DNA of 64,000 nucleotides from contig NZ_JXRQ01000017.1 of NCBI RefSeq assembly GCF_000829445.1, positions 310,001 through 374,000 of the forward strand, read 5' to 3'. Each line of letters begins with the position of its first letter. Positions within the stretch are counted from its first letter, which is position 1. The notes beneath the pieces were generated by a model that worked only from the letters and a program-made list of their open reading frames with translations, had not been told where the DNA came from and made no database searches. This DNA comes from Jeotgalibacillus alimentarius. Lineage in GTDB: Bacteria; Bacillota; Bacilli; Bacillales; Jeotgalibacillaceae. The translations under genes were made by a program, and so were the position numbers. This document shows, in pieces, positions 42,571 through 53,376 of this stretch.

Positions 42571-42603
42571 AAAGAAAAACAGCCCCGGCTGTTTTTCTTT
42601 TTT
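42571..42603 (+). terminator. Rho-independent terminator after rpoZ
   Basis: AAAGAAAAACAGCC pairs with GGCTGTTTTTCTTT around CC, ending in Ts. The A-rich left arm makes it potentially active in both directions. Confidence 0.9.
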
Positions 42604-42688
42604 GTTCTGAACTGACTTCTTTAAAGAATGAAAAATGTTGTATTTTCGTTCATAATGGAAGTATCTATTTAATAGGGAGATGGCTGTA

Positions 42689-43897
42689 TTGGTTAATAAA
42701 AATATACTCCTTTGTGTCTCAGGGGGAATTGCTGTATATAAAGCTGTTGCATTGACCAGCAAACTGAGTCAGGCAGGCTTCAATGTAAAAGTAATCATGA
42801 CGGAAAGTGCAATGGAATTCGTGACACCGCTCACTTTTCAGGCCATGTCACGAAATGATGTATATACTGATACTTTTGATGAAAAAGACTCTTCAAAGAT
42901 TGCGCATATTGATCTGGCCGACTGGGCGGACCTTGTCCTGATTGCACCTGCAACGGCAAACGTATTAGGCAAGCTCGCAAACGGGATCGCAGACGACATG
43001 ATCACGACTACGCTGCTTGCCACGACTGCACCAGTATGGGCAGCTCCTGCGATGAATGTTCATATGTACAGTCACCCGGCAGTTCTTAAAAATATCGACG
43101 TTCTACACGAACGCGGCGTTCAATTTGTAGAACCGTCAGAAGGGTTTCTTGCCTGCGGGTATGTTGGTAAAGGCAGACTCGAAGAACCGGAGAAGATCAC
43201 ACAAATTATCACAGAATATTTTTCAAAAAGAAAAGAACGTCTGCTTGAAGGTAAAAAAGTGCTCATCACTGCCGGACCTACACGAGAAAAAATTGATCCG
43301 GTACGTTTTTTTACTAACCATTCAAGCGGCAAAATGGGTTATGCCATTGCCAAAAAAGCTGCTGAAGCAGGAGCTGAAGTAACGCTTATTTCGGGACCGG
43401 TTTCACTTTCATCAACTCCAGGAGTCACAACAATAAAAACTGAAACAGCTGAGGAGATGTACCAGGCAGTGATGAAGTACTTTCATGATTCAGATGTGGT
43501 GATCAAGAGTGCAGCAGTAGCTGATTACAGACCGGTTCAGACAAATGAGCAAAAAATGAAAAAGAAAGACGGTTCACTCATACTTGAATTTGAAAGAACG
43601 ACGGACATTCTAAAAACGCTGGGCGAACAAAAGAAACATCAGATTCTGATTGGTTTTGCTGCAGAAACTGAACAGCTTGAAACCTATGCATTAAATAAAC
43701 TGAAGTCAAAAAATGCAGATCTTATTGTAGGAAACAATATTATGACTGAAGGTGCAGGGTTCGGCACAGAAACAAATGCTGTTACTTTTTTCAGAAAAGA
43801 CGGGACGGCAGCGGAGCTTCCGCTTCAGACAAAAGATCAGGTGGCAGAAGCACTGATCAGTGAAGTTCATCATCTTCTTCAGGAACGATTAACATGA
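42689..43897 (+). CDS. coaBC: Phosphopantothenoylcysteine synthetase/decarboxylase CoaBC
   Basis: This bifunctional enzyme joins cysteine to 4'-phosphopantothenate (CTP-dependent CoaB, C-terminal) and decarboxylates the product (FMN-dependent CoaC, N-terminal) in CoA synthesis. The 402 residues contain VSGGIAVYKA, the FMN-site PAMNVHMYSHPA near 115, ACGYVGKGRL near 150, and the CoaB motif TAGPTREKIDPVRFFTN near 192. TTG 42689 is preferred: AGGGAG is 9 nt upstream, whereas it touches the ATG at 42680. It overlaps priA by 4 bp. Confidence 0.93.
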   Translation: MVNKNILLCVSGGIAVYKAVALTSKLSQAGFNVKVIMTESAMEFVTPLTFQAMSRNDVYTDTFDEKDSSKIAHIDLADWADLVLIAPATANVLGKLANGIADDMITTTLLATTAPVWAAPAMNVHMYSHPAVLKNIDVLHERGVQFVEPSEGFLACGYVGKGRLEEPEKITQIITEYFSKRKERLLEGKKVLITAGPTREKIDPVRFFTNHSSGKMGYAIAKKAAEAGAEVTLISGPVSLSSTPGVTTIKTETAEEMYQAVMKYFHDSDVVIKSAAVADYRPVQTNEQKMKKKDGSLILEFERTTDILKTLGEQKKHQILIGFAAETEQLETYALNKLKSKNADLIVGNNIMTEGAGFGTETNAVTFFRKDGTAAELPLQTKDQVAEALISEVHHLLQERLT

Positions 43898-46272
43898 TTG
43901 CTTCTGTCATTGTAGATGTTCCTGCAAAGCAGATTGACCGGACTTTTGATTATCTGGTTCCTGAAAACCTGCAAGCGGTTGTCAGAAAAGGAATCAGGGT
44001 GATTGTGCCGTTTGGTCCCAGAAAGATTCAGGGGTTTATTTTATCCATAAAGGATGAAACGGCTGTAAAAAACCTGAAGCCGATAGAGGAAGTCGTTGAT
44101 ATCGAACCGGTTTTAAATGATGAACTGCTGTCTTTATCTGAATGGCTGACAGAGCAGACGCTGTGCTACAGAATTTCTGCATTGCAGGTGATGCTGCCTG
44201 CTGCAATGAAAGCAAAGTATAATAAATATTTTCATCTGCTTGATTCTCATGGCATTCCGGTTGAGATGAAGAGACTTTTTGAAAAAGAATCTCCCCTTAC
44301 CTGGAAAACAGCAGACGCGCATCATGCGTTAAAAGATTTGCAGGAGCTGATCAGACATCGTAAAGTCGAAATGCGGTACGTCGTGAAACAGTCTGCAAAT
44401 GTTAAAAAAGTAAGGATTGTAGAACTCAGTAATGAAAATATCGAGGTTTCAGGTAACGCCAAAAAGCAGTTAATGATCATAGAAGAATTAAAAAAATCAG
44501 GCGGCAAGTTGTCAGTTCCGGTGTTAAAAGAACTGACGGATGCGACCAGTGCTGTGATTAAAACGATGATCGATAAAGGCATTCTCATTGAATCTTATGA
44601 TGAACAGTATAGAGATCCGTTCAATCAGCGGACATTTGATAAAACTGAGCACTTTAAACTGACTGATGATCAGCAAAAAGCTATTATGCCGATTTTGGAA
44701 AAAGTGAACAGCTTTGAGCAGCAGACCTTCTTGCTGCACGGTGTAACCGGAAGCGGGAAAACTGAGATTTATCTGCAGACGATTGACCAGGTACTGAAGC
44801 AGGATCGCCAGGCAATTATGCTGGTTCCTGAGATATCGCTTACTCCCCAGATGGTTCAGCGGTTTAAAGGAAGGTTTGGAGATCAGGTAGCTGTAATGCA
44901 CAGTGGACTCTCTGTTGGAGAGAAATATGATGAATGGCGAAAAATTCACCGCGGGGAAGTCAATGTAGTCGTCGGTGCACGTTCAGCGATTTTCGCTCCA
45001 TTTAAAAGGCTTGGCGTCATCATTATTGATGAAGAACATGAGATGAGTTACAAGCAGGAGGATTCCCCGCGCTATCATGCAAGGGACGTGGCGATTGAAA
45101 GGAGTAACAGGCACGGCTGTCCTGTTATTTTAGGCAGTGCTACACCATCGCTTGAAAGTTTCGCCCGGGCTAAAAAAGGTAATTACCATCTGCTCGAGCT
45201 TGAATATAGAATGAACAATCAGGATATGCCTGAAGTGAAAGTTGTGGATATGCGTGAAGAGCTCCGTGAAGGGAACAGATCCATGTTCTCAAGAGATCTG
45301 TTAGAAGAGGTTGCAAAACGGATTGAAAAGAAGGAACAGGTTGTTCTTTTTCTTAATAGAAGGGGCTACTCATCATTCATTATGTGCCGCGATTGCGGGA
45401 CGGTGATGCAGTGTCCGCACTGTGAAGTTTCATTGACCTATCACCGGTCAAAAGAGAGTATGAAGTGCCATTACTGCGGACATGAAGAGTATGTACCAAA
45501 TGAATGTCCTGAGTGTACGAGTGAGCATATCAGATACTTTGGCACGGGAACCCAGAAAGTTGAAGAAGAACTTTTTAAGCTTATGCCGCATGTCAGAACA
45601 ATCCGGATGGATGTGGATACGACTTCGAAAAAAGGCTCCCACGAAAAACTGCTGAATGCGTTTGGCAGAGGTGAAGCTGATATTCTGCTAGGTACACAGA
45701 TGATTGCCAAAGGCCTTGATTTTCCTAATATCACACTGGTTGGTGTGCTGAGTGCAGACACGATGCTGCATCTGCCTGATTTCAGAGCATCAGAAAAAAC
45801 TTTTCAACTTTTAACGCAGGTCAGCGGCAGAGCAGGACGTCACGAGAAAACAGGAGAAGTCATTATTCAGACGTATACCCCTGAACACTTTTCGATAGAG
45901 CTGGCCAAATCACAACATTATGAATGGTTTTACCAAAAAGAAATGATGATGCGTAAAACTGCGCAGTACCCACCGTTTTATTATATTTCACTGATTACAA
46001 TCAGTCATGAGAACGTGAATAAAGCAGCGGGTGTATGCAGTGAAATTGCTGATATTCTAAAAGCAAAACTGACAGATCAGTCCATTATACTCGGACCTGT
46101 CGCGTCACCAATTGCAAGAATTCAGGACAAATACCGTTATCAGTGCATGATTAAATATAAACAGGAACCTGAATTAAAAAGTCTGTTGAAAAAAATATTG
46201 GATCAATACAGTCATACAGGTAAAGATGCAGTAAGTATAAATATTGACGTGCAGCCTTATATGATGATGTAA
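43894..46272 (+). CDS. priA: Primosomal protein N' (replication restart helicase PriA)
   Basis: PriA recognises stalled forks and D-loops and reloads the replicative helicase. The 792-residue protein has the N-terminal 3' DNA-binding domain (DRTFDYLVPENL), Walker A GVTGSGKTEIYL near 282, DEEH near 378, and the zinc-binding cysteines of CRDCGTVMQCPHC and CHYCG...CPEC near 497-546. Helicase motif V/VI is seen in GTQMIAKGLDFPNITLVG and QVSGRAGR. ATGA overlap with coaBC. Confidence 0.97.
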   Translation: MIASVIVDVPAKQIDRTFDYLVPENLQAVVRKGIRVIVPFGPRKIQGFILSIKDETAVKNLKPIEEVVDIEPVLNDELLSLSEWLTEQTLCYRISALQVMLPAAMKAKYNKYFHLLDSHGIPVEMKRLFEKESPLTWKTADAHHALKDLQELIRHRKVEMRYVVKQSANVKKVRIVELSNENIEVSGNAKKQLMIIEELKKSGGKLSVPVLKELTDATSAVIKTMIDKGILIESYDEQYRDPFNQRTFDKTEHFKLTDDQQKAIMPILEKVNSFEQQTFLLHGVTGSGKTEIYLQTIDQVLKQDRQAIMLVPEISLTPQMVQRFKGRFGDQVAVMHSGLSVGEKYDEWRKIHRGEVNVVVGARSAIFAPFKRLGVIIIDEEHEMSYKQEDSPRYHARDVAIERSNRHGCPVILGSATPSLESFARAKKGNYHLLELEYRMNNQDMPEVKVVDMREELREGNRSMFSRDLLEEVAKRIEKKEQVVLFLNRRGYSSFIMCRDCGTVMQCPHCEVSLTYHRSKESMKCHYCGHEEYVPNECPECTSEHIRYFGTGTQKVEEELFKLMPHVRTIRMDVDTTSKKGSHEKLLNAFGRGEADILLGTQMIAKGLDFPNITLVGVLSADTMLHLPDFRASEKTFQLLTQVSGRAGRHEKTGEVIIQTYTPEHFSIELAKSQHYEWFYQKEMMMRKTAQYPPFYYISLITISHENVNKAAGVCSEIADILKAKLTDQSIILGPVASPIARIQDKYRYQCMIKYKQEPELKSLLKKILDQYSHTGKDAVSINIDVQPYMMM

Positions 46273-46284
46273 ATGGAGGATAAT

Positions 46285-46773
46285 ATGAAGAAACTTGAAA
46301 TTGTGACACACCCTGATGAGAGACTTGAGCAGGTATGCAGCAAGGTAACTGTGTTTGATCAGTCACTGCATGATACATTGGATCAGCTTTTTGACCTGAT
46401 GATGGAGCATGACGGGATTGGTATTGCAGCACCTCAGGCTGGAATTACAGAAAGAATTGCAATCGTCTATCTTGATGACGAGAGCGGGGTGATCGAGATG
46501 ATCAATCCTGAAATCAAGATGATTTCAGGTGAGGAGACTGATGTGGAGGGCTGCCTCAGCTTCCCTGGTATCTTCGGTGAAGTCTCACGCACAGATCAGA
46601 TTCTCCTTCAGGCGCAGGACCGCAATGGTAAAACATTTGTGATGGGAGCAGATGGTTATCTATCACGTGCGATCCAGCATGAAGCAGATCACCTTGACGG
46701 CGTATTATTTACTTCAAAAGTAACTACATTTGTAACGGAAGAAGAACTGAAAGAACAGGAGGAAGCAGAATGA
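46285..46773 (+). CDS. def: Peptide deformylase Def
   Basis: Def removes the formyl group from nascent N-formyl-methionine. The 162-residue metalloenzyme has all three motifs: GIGIAAPQ near 45, EGCLSFP near 88, and the metal-binding QHEADHLDG near 131. ATG 46285 follows TGGAGGATA; the ATG at 46273 includes that ribosome binding site. It pairs with fmt, with which it overlaps by 4 bp (ATGA): fmt formylates the initiator and def deformylates the product. Confidence 0.96.
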   Translation: MKKLEIVTHPDERLEQVCSKVTVFDQSLHDTLDQLFDLMMEHDGIGIAAPQAGITERIAIVYLDDESGVIEMINPEIKMISGEETDVEGCLSFPGIFGEVSRTDQILLQAQDRNGKTFVMGADGYLSRAIQHEADHLDGVLFTSKVTTFVTEEELKEQEEAE

Positions 46774-47702
46774 CTTCAGTTATTTTTATGGGGACGCCTG
46801 ATTTCTCCGTCCCGGTCCTGCAAAGAATCATTGCAGATGGATATGAAGTAAAAGCAGTCGTCACGCAGCCGGACAGACCAGTAGGGAGAAAGAAAGTACT
46901 GACGCCGCCTCCTGTAAAACAGGAAGCAATGAAACACGGCCTGACTGTGATCCAGCCTGAAAAACTTTCTGGATCTGTAGAACTTGAAAAGATTATTGCA
47001 CTTGAGGCAGATCTCATTATCACTGCAGCATTCGGCCAGCTGCTGCCTAAAAAACTGCTCGAGGCGCCTGTACATGGCTGTATTAATGTGCATGCTTCAC
47101 TGCTTCCAGAGTTAAGAGGCGGAGCACCTATTCACCATTCAATCATCAGAGGATATAAAGAGACTGGTATTACAATTATGTATATGGCTGAAAAGCTTGA
47201 TGCAGGTGATGTAATTAGTCAGAGAGCGGTGGAAATCACCGATGAAGATCATGTTGGTACACTTCATGATAAGTTAAGTGAGACTGGTGCAGAGCTGCTG
47301 TCTGAAACTCTCCCCCAGTTAATTGCAGGAGAAACAAACCGGACACCACAGGATCATGAGAAGGCTACATATGCCTGGAATATTAAGCGTGAGGAAGAGA
47401 AAATTGACTGGAACCGTCCGGGACGTGAAGTGTTCAATCAGATCAGAGGTCTTTATCCGTGGCCGGTCGCATACACCATTTTCAGGGACAAGCCGATGAA
47501 AATACAGCAGGCGAAGCTCTCAACCGGCAGCGGTGAGCCTGGTGAAATTATCAGAACAACAGACGAAGGGATCGTCTTTGCTACGGCGGATCATGAGGCT
47601 GTTCTTGTAACAGAGCTTCAGCCATCCGGTAAAAAGAAAATGGCTGCATCTGACTTCCTGAGAGGTTCTCAGGTGAAAGTCGGAGAGAAGGCACAATTAT
47701 GA
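46770..47702 (+). CDS. fmt: Methionyl-tRNA formyltransferase Fmt
   Basis: Fmt transfers a formyl group from 10-formyltetrahydrofolate to Met-tRNA(fMet). The 310-residue protein has [12 protein letters not shown] at the N terminus, the catalytic Asn-His-Asp set ([20 protein letters not shown] near 107-126 and EKLDAGDVI near 146), and a C-terminal OB-fold. GGAGGAAG precedes the ATG. Overlaps def and rsmB by 4 bp each, showing one unit. Confidence 0.97.
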   Translation: MTSVIFMGTPDFSVPVLQRIIADGYEVKAVVTQPDRPVGRKKVLTPPPVKQEAMKHGLTVIQPEKLSGSVELEKIIALEADLIITAAFGQLLPKKLLEAPVHGCINVHASLLPELRGGAPIHHSIIRGYKETGITIMYMAEKLDAGDVISQRAVEITDEDHVGTLHDKLSETGAELLSETLPQLIAGETNRTPQDHEKATYAWNIKREEEKIDWNRPGREVFNQIRGLYPWPVAYTIFRDKPMKIQQAKLSTGSGEPGEIIRTTDEGIVFATADHEAVLVTELQPSGKKKMAASDFLRGSQVKVGEKAQL

Positions 47703-49027
47703 GTAAATTTTCTTTAAGAGAAGCAGCACTTCATATTTTGGATCAGATTGATAAAAATCAATCCTACAGCAACCTGCTGCTGAACCACGCCATTCAGAAA
47801 TTTAATATCAGTAAAAAAGACACTGGTCTTTTAACAGAAATTACTTACGGTACGATTCAGCGGAAAATGACGCTTGATTACTACCTTGAACCATTTCTGA
47901 AGAAAAAAGTTGAAGGATGGGTACGCAACCTGCTGAGGCTGAGTCTTTACCAGATGATCTATCTCGACAGAGTGCCTGAGCGCGCTGCCATTCATGAAGC
48001 AGTTGAGATCGCGAAGAAAAAAGGTCATAAAGGAATTTCAGGTATGGTGAACGGCGTTCTCCGTTCTATTCAGCGTCAGGGTGTGCGGCCGCTTGATGAA
48101 TTATCAGATCCTGTTATAAAGATTTCTATAGAAACAAGTCATCCTGAATGGCTTGTCAAAAGATGGGCTGAGCATTTTGGTCTCGAAAAAACAAGGGAAA
48201 TGTGTGAAAGAAATCTGATAGCCCCTGTTCAGACTGCACGTGTGAATACCAGCAGAATCAGCCGGAGTGAAGTGATCGACATGCTGAAGCAGGAAGGTGT
48301 CGAGGCTTCAGAAAGCACAATTGTACCAGCAGGCATCCGCGTGAAAAAAGGAAATATCGCCCACACTGTTGCATATAAAGAAGGGTATATCAGTGTGCAG
48401 GACGAAAGCTCAATGCTTGTTGCCTATGCACTCGGGGCAGTACCTGGAGAATCAATTCTTGATATGTGTGCGGCACCGGGAGGAAAAACGACGCATATTG
48501 CCGAATCTTTAAATAACGAAGGTGAAGTTCTTGCACTTGATCTTCATGAACATAAGATCAAGCTGATAAAAGAAAATGCTGATCGTCTGAAGCTCGGAAA
48601 TGTAAAAGCTGAAGCGATGGATGGCCGGAAACTGAACGAGCATTATCCTGACCGGCAATTTGACCGGGTTCTGGTTGATGCACCCTGCAGCGGTTTAGGC
48701 GTATTGAGAAGAAAACCTGATATTAAATATGCAAAAAGAGAACAGGATCTCGAATCACTTTCCCGTATTCAGCAGGAATTGCTTCACTCGGCAGTGGGCA
48801 GTCTGAAGAAAGGCGGTACACTGGTATACAGTACATGTACTGTTGATAAAGAGGAAAACGAAGGAACCGTCAATAGATTTTTAGCTGATCATCCTGAAAT
48901 GGAACTTACAGTACCTTCTGGCCTGCCGGAGAGCATTGCTGCACTTGCTGAAAATAATATGCTGCAGATCTTCCCGCAGGATTTTGACGGGGATGGATTT
49001 TTTATCGCTTCATTTAAGAAGAAGTAA
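47699..49027 (+). CDS. rsmB: 16S rRNA (cytosine-967 C5)-methyltransferase RsmB
   Basis: RsmB methylates C5 of C967 in 16S rRNA. The 442-residue protein has an N-terminal NusB-like RNA-binding domain (to about 140) and a C-terminal Rossmann methyltransferase with [16 protein letters not shown] near 258, [18 protein letters not shown] near 325 and [12 protein letters not shown] (second Cys) near 380. It overlaps fmt by 4 bp. In B. subtilis rlmN follows; here prpC follows after 24 bp. Confidence 0.95.
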   Translation: MSKFSLREAALHILDQIDKNQSYSNLLLNHAIQKFNISKKDTGLLTEITYGTIQRKMTLDYYLEPFLKKKVEGWVRNLLRLSLYQMIYLDRVPERAAIHEAVEIAKKKGHKGISGMVNGVLRSIQRQGVRPLDELSDPVIKISIETSHPEWLVKRWAEHFGLEKTREMCERNLIAPVQTARVNTSRISRSEVIDMLKQEGVEASESTIVPAGIRVKKGNIAHTVAYKEGYISVQDESSMLVAYALGAVPGESILDMCAAPGGKTTHIAESLNNEGEVLALDLHEHKIKLIKENADRLKLGNVKAEAMDGRKLNEHYPDRQFDRVLVDAPCSGLGVLRRKPDIKYAKREQDLESLSRIQQELLHSAVGSLKKGGTLVYSTCTVDKEENEGTVNRFLADHPEMELTVPSGLPESIAALAENNMLQIFPQDFDGDGFFIASFKKK

Positions 49028-49051
49028 GCAGAAATAAAACGAGGTGGATGG

Positions 49052-49807
49052 ATGGAAGCCGTTTTTAAAAGTGACCGTGGGAAAATACGTAAACTGAATG
49101 AAGACTCAGGTGGCATATTCAAAAACAACCATGGTGTTCTTGCTGTTGTGGCTGACGGCATGGGTGGTCATCGTGCCGGTGATGTGGCGAGCAGGATGAC
49201 AGTCGAATTGATTGAAGAAAAATGGAAAAACGTGACGAATGTTCTTAGAGCCGGCGCAGCTGAAGAATGGCTGTATGAGGCGATCGAAGAAGTGAACAAA
49301 ACCATTTATCATTATGCTAATCAGAACCCGGACTGTGCAGGTATGGGCACAACGCTTGTTGCTGCAATCTGCACAGAGGATTTTATTTCAATTGCCAATA
49401 TCGGTGACAGCAGAGGTTACGTCATTGATGAATCCAGGGTGCTTCAAATGACTGAAGATGATTCCTTTGTCAATGCGCTTGTTCAGTCAGGTGAAATTTC
49501 AAGGGAGGATGCTGAGCATCACCCTAAGAAAAACCTTCTTTTAAAAGCGCTTGGCACAAAAGGTAAAGCTGATCCGGCAATTAAAACGATTGTGCCTGAA
49601 AATGACACTGTTGTACTGTTATGTTCTGACGGACTCTCAAACAAAGTCAGTGAAGAGGAAATTAAAGAGATACTGCTGCAGAGCGTCACGCTCGATGAAA
49701 TGGCTGAAGATCTGATACAGCTTGCCAATGAACATGGCGGAGAGGATAACATCACACTCGCCGCAGTTAAAGTTTCTTTTGATGATGAGGCAGGTGAACC
49801 CTCATGA
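49052..49807 (+). CDS. prpC: PP2C-type protein phosphatase PrpC
   Basis: PrpC dephosphorylates targets of the PrkC kinase, including PrkC itself and translation factors. The 251-residue PPM phosphatase has the metal-binding motifs LNEDSG near 14, VVADGMGGHRAGDVAS near 31, MGTTLVAAI near 93, IGDSRGYV near 112 and the C-terminal GGEDNITLAAV near 230. GAGGTGG precedes the ATG. The stop overlaps the prkC start by 4 bp, coupling phosphatase and kinase. Confidence 0.96.
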   Translation: MEAVFKSDRGKIRKLNEDSGGIFKNNHGVLAVVADGMGGHRAGDVASRMTVELIEEKWKNVTNVLRAGAAEEWLYEAIEEVNKTIYHYANQNPDCAGMGTTLVAAICTEDFISIANIGDSRGYVIDESRVLQMTEDDSFVNALVQSGEISREDAEHHPKKNLLLKALGTKGKADPAIKTIVPENDTVVLLCSDGLSNKVSEEEIKEILLQSVTLDEMAEDLIQLANEHGGEDNITLAAVKVSFDDEAGEPS

Positions 49808-51774
49808 TCGGCAAGAGAATTAATGGCAGATATAAAGTGATTAAAACCATTGGCAGCGGCGGGATGGCGAATGTTTATCTGGCGAGAGATATGATTCTTG
49901 ACAGGGATGTAGCGGTAAAAGTGCTGCGGATGGACTTTGTCAGCGAAAGTAATATGCTGAAGCGGTTTCAGCGTGAAGCTCAGTCTGCAACAAGTCTAGC
50001 GCATCCAAATATTGTCAGTATGTATGACGTTGGTGATGAAGATGATTCTTATTATCTGGTAATGGAGTATGTGGAAGGAATGACCCTTAAGCAATATATC
50101 AGGGAACATTCACCACTGGACCTTGAAGATGCAGTAGATATTATGCTTCAGCTGACTTCAGCTATTGCACATGCCCATCATAACGGCATCATCCATAGAG
50201 ATATAAAACCGCAAAACATTTTAATTGATGACCAGGGTAATATTAAAATTACTGACTTTGGTATTGCTATGGCATTAAGTGCTACAGCGATCACACAGAC
50301 CAATTCAGTAATGGGAACTGTTCACTATCTATCACCTGAACAAGCGAGAGGCGGAACGGCATCCAAGAAATCTGATATTTACTCTCTTGGCATAGTGATG
50401 TATGAGCTGCTGACGGGTACACTTCCCTATGAAGGGGAAACACCAATCTCTATCGCATTGAAGCACCTCCAGAGCGATCTGCCAAGACCCTCAGAAATCG
50501 TGCAGGACCTACCGCAAAGTATCGAAAACGTAATATTAAAAGCAGCAGCTAAAGATCCGCATTACCGCTATTCAAGCGCTGATGAGATGGCTGATGATCT
50601 TAAGACGTCGCTGAATCCTGAAAGATCCGGCGAGCCGGTTTTTGCACCGGCTCCTGACCTTGAAGCTACAAGAGCGATACCGATTATAAAAGACCGAATG
50701 AATATTCCGGCTTCTGAAGACACAAAAATTCATGAACCTGAAAGTAAAAAAGAACCTGTCGCCAAGAAAAAGAAAAGAAAAAAATGGCCATGGATTACTG
50801 CACTGGTTCTTCTGCTGTTAATCAGTGGCGGTGTTATGGCTGCAATGGGCATATTTGGCCCTTCTCAGGTACAGGTTCCGGATGTAACGGGTGAAGATGT
50901 CAATGATGCTGAAGATATATTGACTGAAGCAGGTTTAACAGTGGGGGATATTATTTACGAACCTAATGAGGATATTGAAGAAGATATCGTCATAAGGACC
51001 TCGCCAAAAGCAACAAGATCACTCGATGAAGGTGAACCTGTCAACCTGACTGTCAGCAGCGGAAAAGAAACTGTTGAAGTAGATGGGTATGTGGGAAGAA
51101 ACTTTAACAGCAGTGAAGACTTAATCCGTGATGCCGGATTTCGTGGTATAGACCCTGAAGAAAAATTTGATGACGCTGCAGAAGGCACAATTCTCGAACA
51201 GGACCCCGAAGAGGGAGAAGAAGTGGTTCCAGGAGACACAGTCATGAGACTAGTGATTAGTAAGGGTCCTGAACAGGCGGAAATTCCTGATCTGACAGGT
51301 TTCAGTGCTGAAGAAATTGCCGCTTATGAAGAAAGCAGCGGCATGACGGTATCTGTTACACGAGAGGAATATTCAAATGATTATGCTGCCGGTACTGTCA
51401 TCTCACAAAATCCTGAAGCAGGAACAATGATAGAACCGGGCAGTAACATTAATGTAGTGACTTCTCTCGGTCCGCCACCACTGCCGGTTAACAATGTGGT
51501 TATTCCGGTCACAATTGACTATCTCGAAGCGGAAGAACAGGAGCCTCCTGAAGACGGTGAGGAACCTCCTGAATTGCCTGAGCAGGTCATTACCATCTAT
51601 ATTGATGATAAAAATAATAGTATTGAAGAACCTTTTGAAGAATTTACAATTACAGAAGATACAGAACGCAATATCAGGTTAACGATTGAACAGGGTAGCA
51701 GCGGATCATACCGGATTGAAAGAGACGGTGAAGTTTACCTTGAAGATACAATCACATATCAGGAAAATGACTAA
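49804..51774 (+). CDS. prkC: Ser/Thr protein kinase PrkC with PASTA repeats
   Basis: PrkC is a membrane Hanks-type kinase that senses muropeptides or lipid II and phosphorylates division, cell-wall and translation proteins; in spores it triggers germination. The 656 residues show the glycine loop IGSGGMANVYLARD, catalytic HRDIKPQNIL near 130, DFGIAM near 150, and a basic juxtamembrane KKKKRKKWP. One membrane segment lies at about 330-350, followed by three PASTA repeats (about 355-420, 421-490, 490-558) and a C-terminal beta-rich domain. It is co-expressed with prpC. Confidence 0.97.
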   Translation: MIGKRINGRYKVIKTIGSGGMANVYLARDMILDRDVAVKVLRMDFVSESNMLKRFQREAQSATSLAHPNIVSMYDVGDEDDSYYLVMEYVEGMTLKQYIREHSPLDLEDAVDIMLQLTSAIAHAHHNGIIHRDIKPQNILIDDQGNIKITDFGIAMALSATAITQTNSVMGTVHYLSPEQARGGTASKKSDIYSLGIVMYELLTGTLPYEGETPISIALKHLQSDLPRPSEIVQDLPQSIENVILKAAAKDPHYRYSSADEMADDLKTSLNPERSGEPVFAPAPDLEATRAIPIIKDRMNIPASEDTKIHEPESKKEPVAKKKKRKKWPWITALVLLLLISGGVMAAMGIFGPSQVQVPDVTGEDVNDAEDILTEAGLTVGDIIYEPNEDIEEDIVIRTSPKATRSLDEGEPVNLTVSSGKETVEVDGYVGRNFNSSEDLIRDAGFRGIDPEEKFDDAAEGTILEQDPEEGEEVVPGDTVMRLVISKGPEQAEIPDLTGFSAEEIAAYEESSGMTVSVTREEYSNDYAAGTVISQNPEAGTMIEPGSNINVVTSLGPPPLPVNNVVIPVTIDYLEAEEQEPPEDGEEPPELPEQVITIYIDDKNNSIEEPFEEFTITEDTERNIRLTIEQGSSGSYRIERDGEVYLEDTITYQEND

Positions 51775-51786
51775 AGGAGAGAGTAA

Positions 51787-52668
51787 ATGCCTGAAGGAAA
51801 AATTATGAAAGCCCTGAGTGGTTTTTATTACGTAAAAGACCAGAGCTCAGTCATCCAGTGCAGAGGACGGGGAATATTCCGTAAAAATAAAATCACACCA
51901 TTAGTCGGAGATTATGTTGAATATCAGGCAGATAATGATCAGGAAGGCTATATTCTTGATATTCATGAGAGAAAAAATGAACTTGTGAGACCGCCTATCG
52001 CGAATGTGGACCAGGCTGTCCTCGTCTTTTCTGCAGTTGAGCCTGAATTCAGTACATCCCTGCTGGACCGGTTTCTCGTATTAGTTGAAAGTCACCATAT
52101 CAGACCAGTCATTTGTATTTCTAAAATTGACCTGCTCGATGTTGAGAAGCAGAAGAAAATCGAGCAGTTTGCTGATGATTACAGAAAAATTGGCTATGAA
52201 GTCATTTTGACATCAGCAAAATGGGAAGAAAGCATAACGCACCTGAAGCCGATTTTAGATGAATATGTGTCTGTATTTGCCGGTCAGTCAGGTGTAGGTA
52301 AATCCTCGATCCTGAATGCTCTTAGACCTGACCTTGACCTGAAGACAGACGAAATATCCAGTTCACTTGGCAGAGGGAAGCATACGACTCGTCACGTGGA
52401 ACTGCTTGAGATCGGTAACGGGTTTGTAGCAGATACACCGGGCTTTAGTGCACTTGAATTTGCTACACTAGAGCTTGAAGATCTGCCGGGATGTTTCCCT
52501 GAAATGGTGGAAGTGTCAGAGCGCTGTAAATTCCGGGGTTGTCTTCATATGAATGAACCTAAATGCGCAGTGAAATCAGCTGTGGAGACAGACGAAATTA
52601 AATCATATCGCTATGAGCACTATCAGCAGTTTTACGAAGAAATCAAATCAAGAAAGCCGAGGTATTAG
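51787..52668 (+). CDS. rsgA: Ribosome small-subunit maturation GTPase RsgA (CpgA)
   Basis: RsgA is a 30S-dependent GTPase acting late in small-subunit assembly; B. subtilis CpgA also affects peptidoglycan and is a PrkC substrate. The 293-residue protein has an N-terminal OB fold (RCGRGIFRKNKITP type), and a circularly permuted GTPase with SKIDLLD (G4) before FAGQSGVGKSS (G1, near 164) and DTPGFS (G3, near 215). A zinc finger CKFRGCLHMNEPKC follows near 247. AAAGGAGAGAG precedes the ATG. Directly after prkC. Confidence 0.96.
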   Translation: MPEGKIMKALSGFYYVKDQSSVIQCRGRGIFRKNKITPLVGDYVEYQADNDQEGYILDIHERKNELVRPPIANVDQAVLVFSAVEPEFSTSLLDRFLVLVESHHIRPVICISKIDLLDVEKQKKIEQFADDYRKIGYEVILTSAKWEESITHLKPILDEYVSVFAGQSGVGKSSILNALRPDLDLKTDEISSSLGRGKHTTRHVELLEIGNGFVADTPGFSALEFATLELEDLPGCFPEMVEVSERCKFRGCLHMNEPKCAVKSAVETDEIKSYRYEHYQQFYEEIKSRKPRY

Positions 52669-52671
52669 GTT

Positions 52672-53325
52672 ATGGTTAAAATTGCACCATCTATATTATC
52701 AGCCGACTTTTCAAAGCTAGGCGATGAAGTCAGGGAAGTGGAAAAAGCAGGAGCTGACTATATCCATATCGACGTAATGGATGGTATGTTTGTGCCGAAT
52801 ATTACTATGGGTCCGCTTGTGGTTGAAGCAGTCAGACCAGTCACGTCACTCACTCTCGACGTACACTTAATGATCGAACAGCCGGAAAGATATGTGGAAG
52901 CTTTCGCTAAAGCGGGGGCTGATATTATCTCTGTGCACGCTGAAGCTACCAGACACCTGCACAGAACGGTTCAAATGATAAAATCAGCCGGTGTTAAAGC
53001 AGGAATTGTACTGAATCCTCATACACCTGTTGAAGCAATCAGACACGTCTTAAGTGAAGCAGATCTTGTGCTTGTTATGACGGTAAATCCAGGGTTTGGC
53101 GGACAGTCATTTATAAAAGAGACCGTTTCTAAGATTAAAGAATTAAACGAGATCCGGGCACACGAACGTTTTCATTATGAGATTGAAGTGGATGGCGGTG
53201 TAACAGACGAAACCATTTCACTATGTACAAATGCAGGCGCCGATGTTGCTGTAGCCGGTTCATTTGTATTTGGCAAAGCAGATCGCGAAGCAGCAATTAA
53301 GGCGCTGACAGACGCAGTGAAATAA
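52672..53325 (+). CDS. rpe: Ribulose-phosphate 3-epimerase Rpe
   Basis: Rpe interconverts ribulose 5-phosphate and xylulose 5-phosphate in the pentose phosphate pathway. The 217-residue TIM barrel has the metal ligands in [14 protein letters not shown] near 32, HLMI near 66, [12 protein letters not shown] near 138 and EVDGGV near 172. It starts 3 bp after rsgA, as in B. subtilis, and a terminator follows. Confidence 0.97.
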   Translation: MVKIAPSILSADFSKLGDEVREVEKAGADYIHIDVMDGMFVPNITMGPLVVEAVRPVTSLTLDVHLMIEQPERYVEAFAKAGADIISVHAEATRHLHRTVQMIKSAGVKAGIVLNPHTPVEAIRHVLSEADLVLVMTVNPGFGGQSFIKETVSKIKELNEIRAHERFHYEIEVDGGVTDETISLCTNAGADVAVAGSFVFGKADREAAIKALTDAVK

Positions 53326-53376
53326 AAAACTACATGGCTGGCTTAAACGGTATGAACGTTTGCAGCGAATAAAGCA

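Noticed and set aside
50866-51478. PASTA repeats in PrkC read as an internal duplication artefact
   Set aside because: The three units differ in sequence and match the usual PrkC domain layout, so they are genuine domains.
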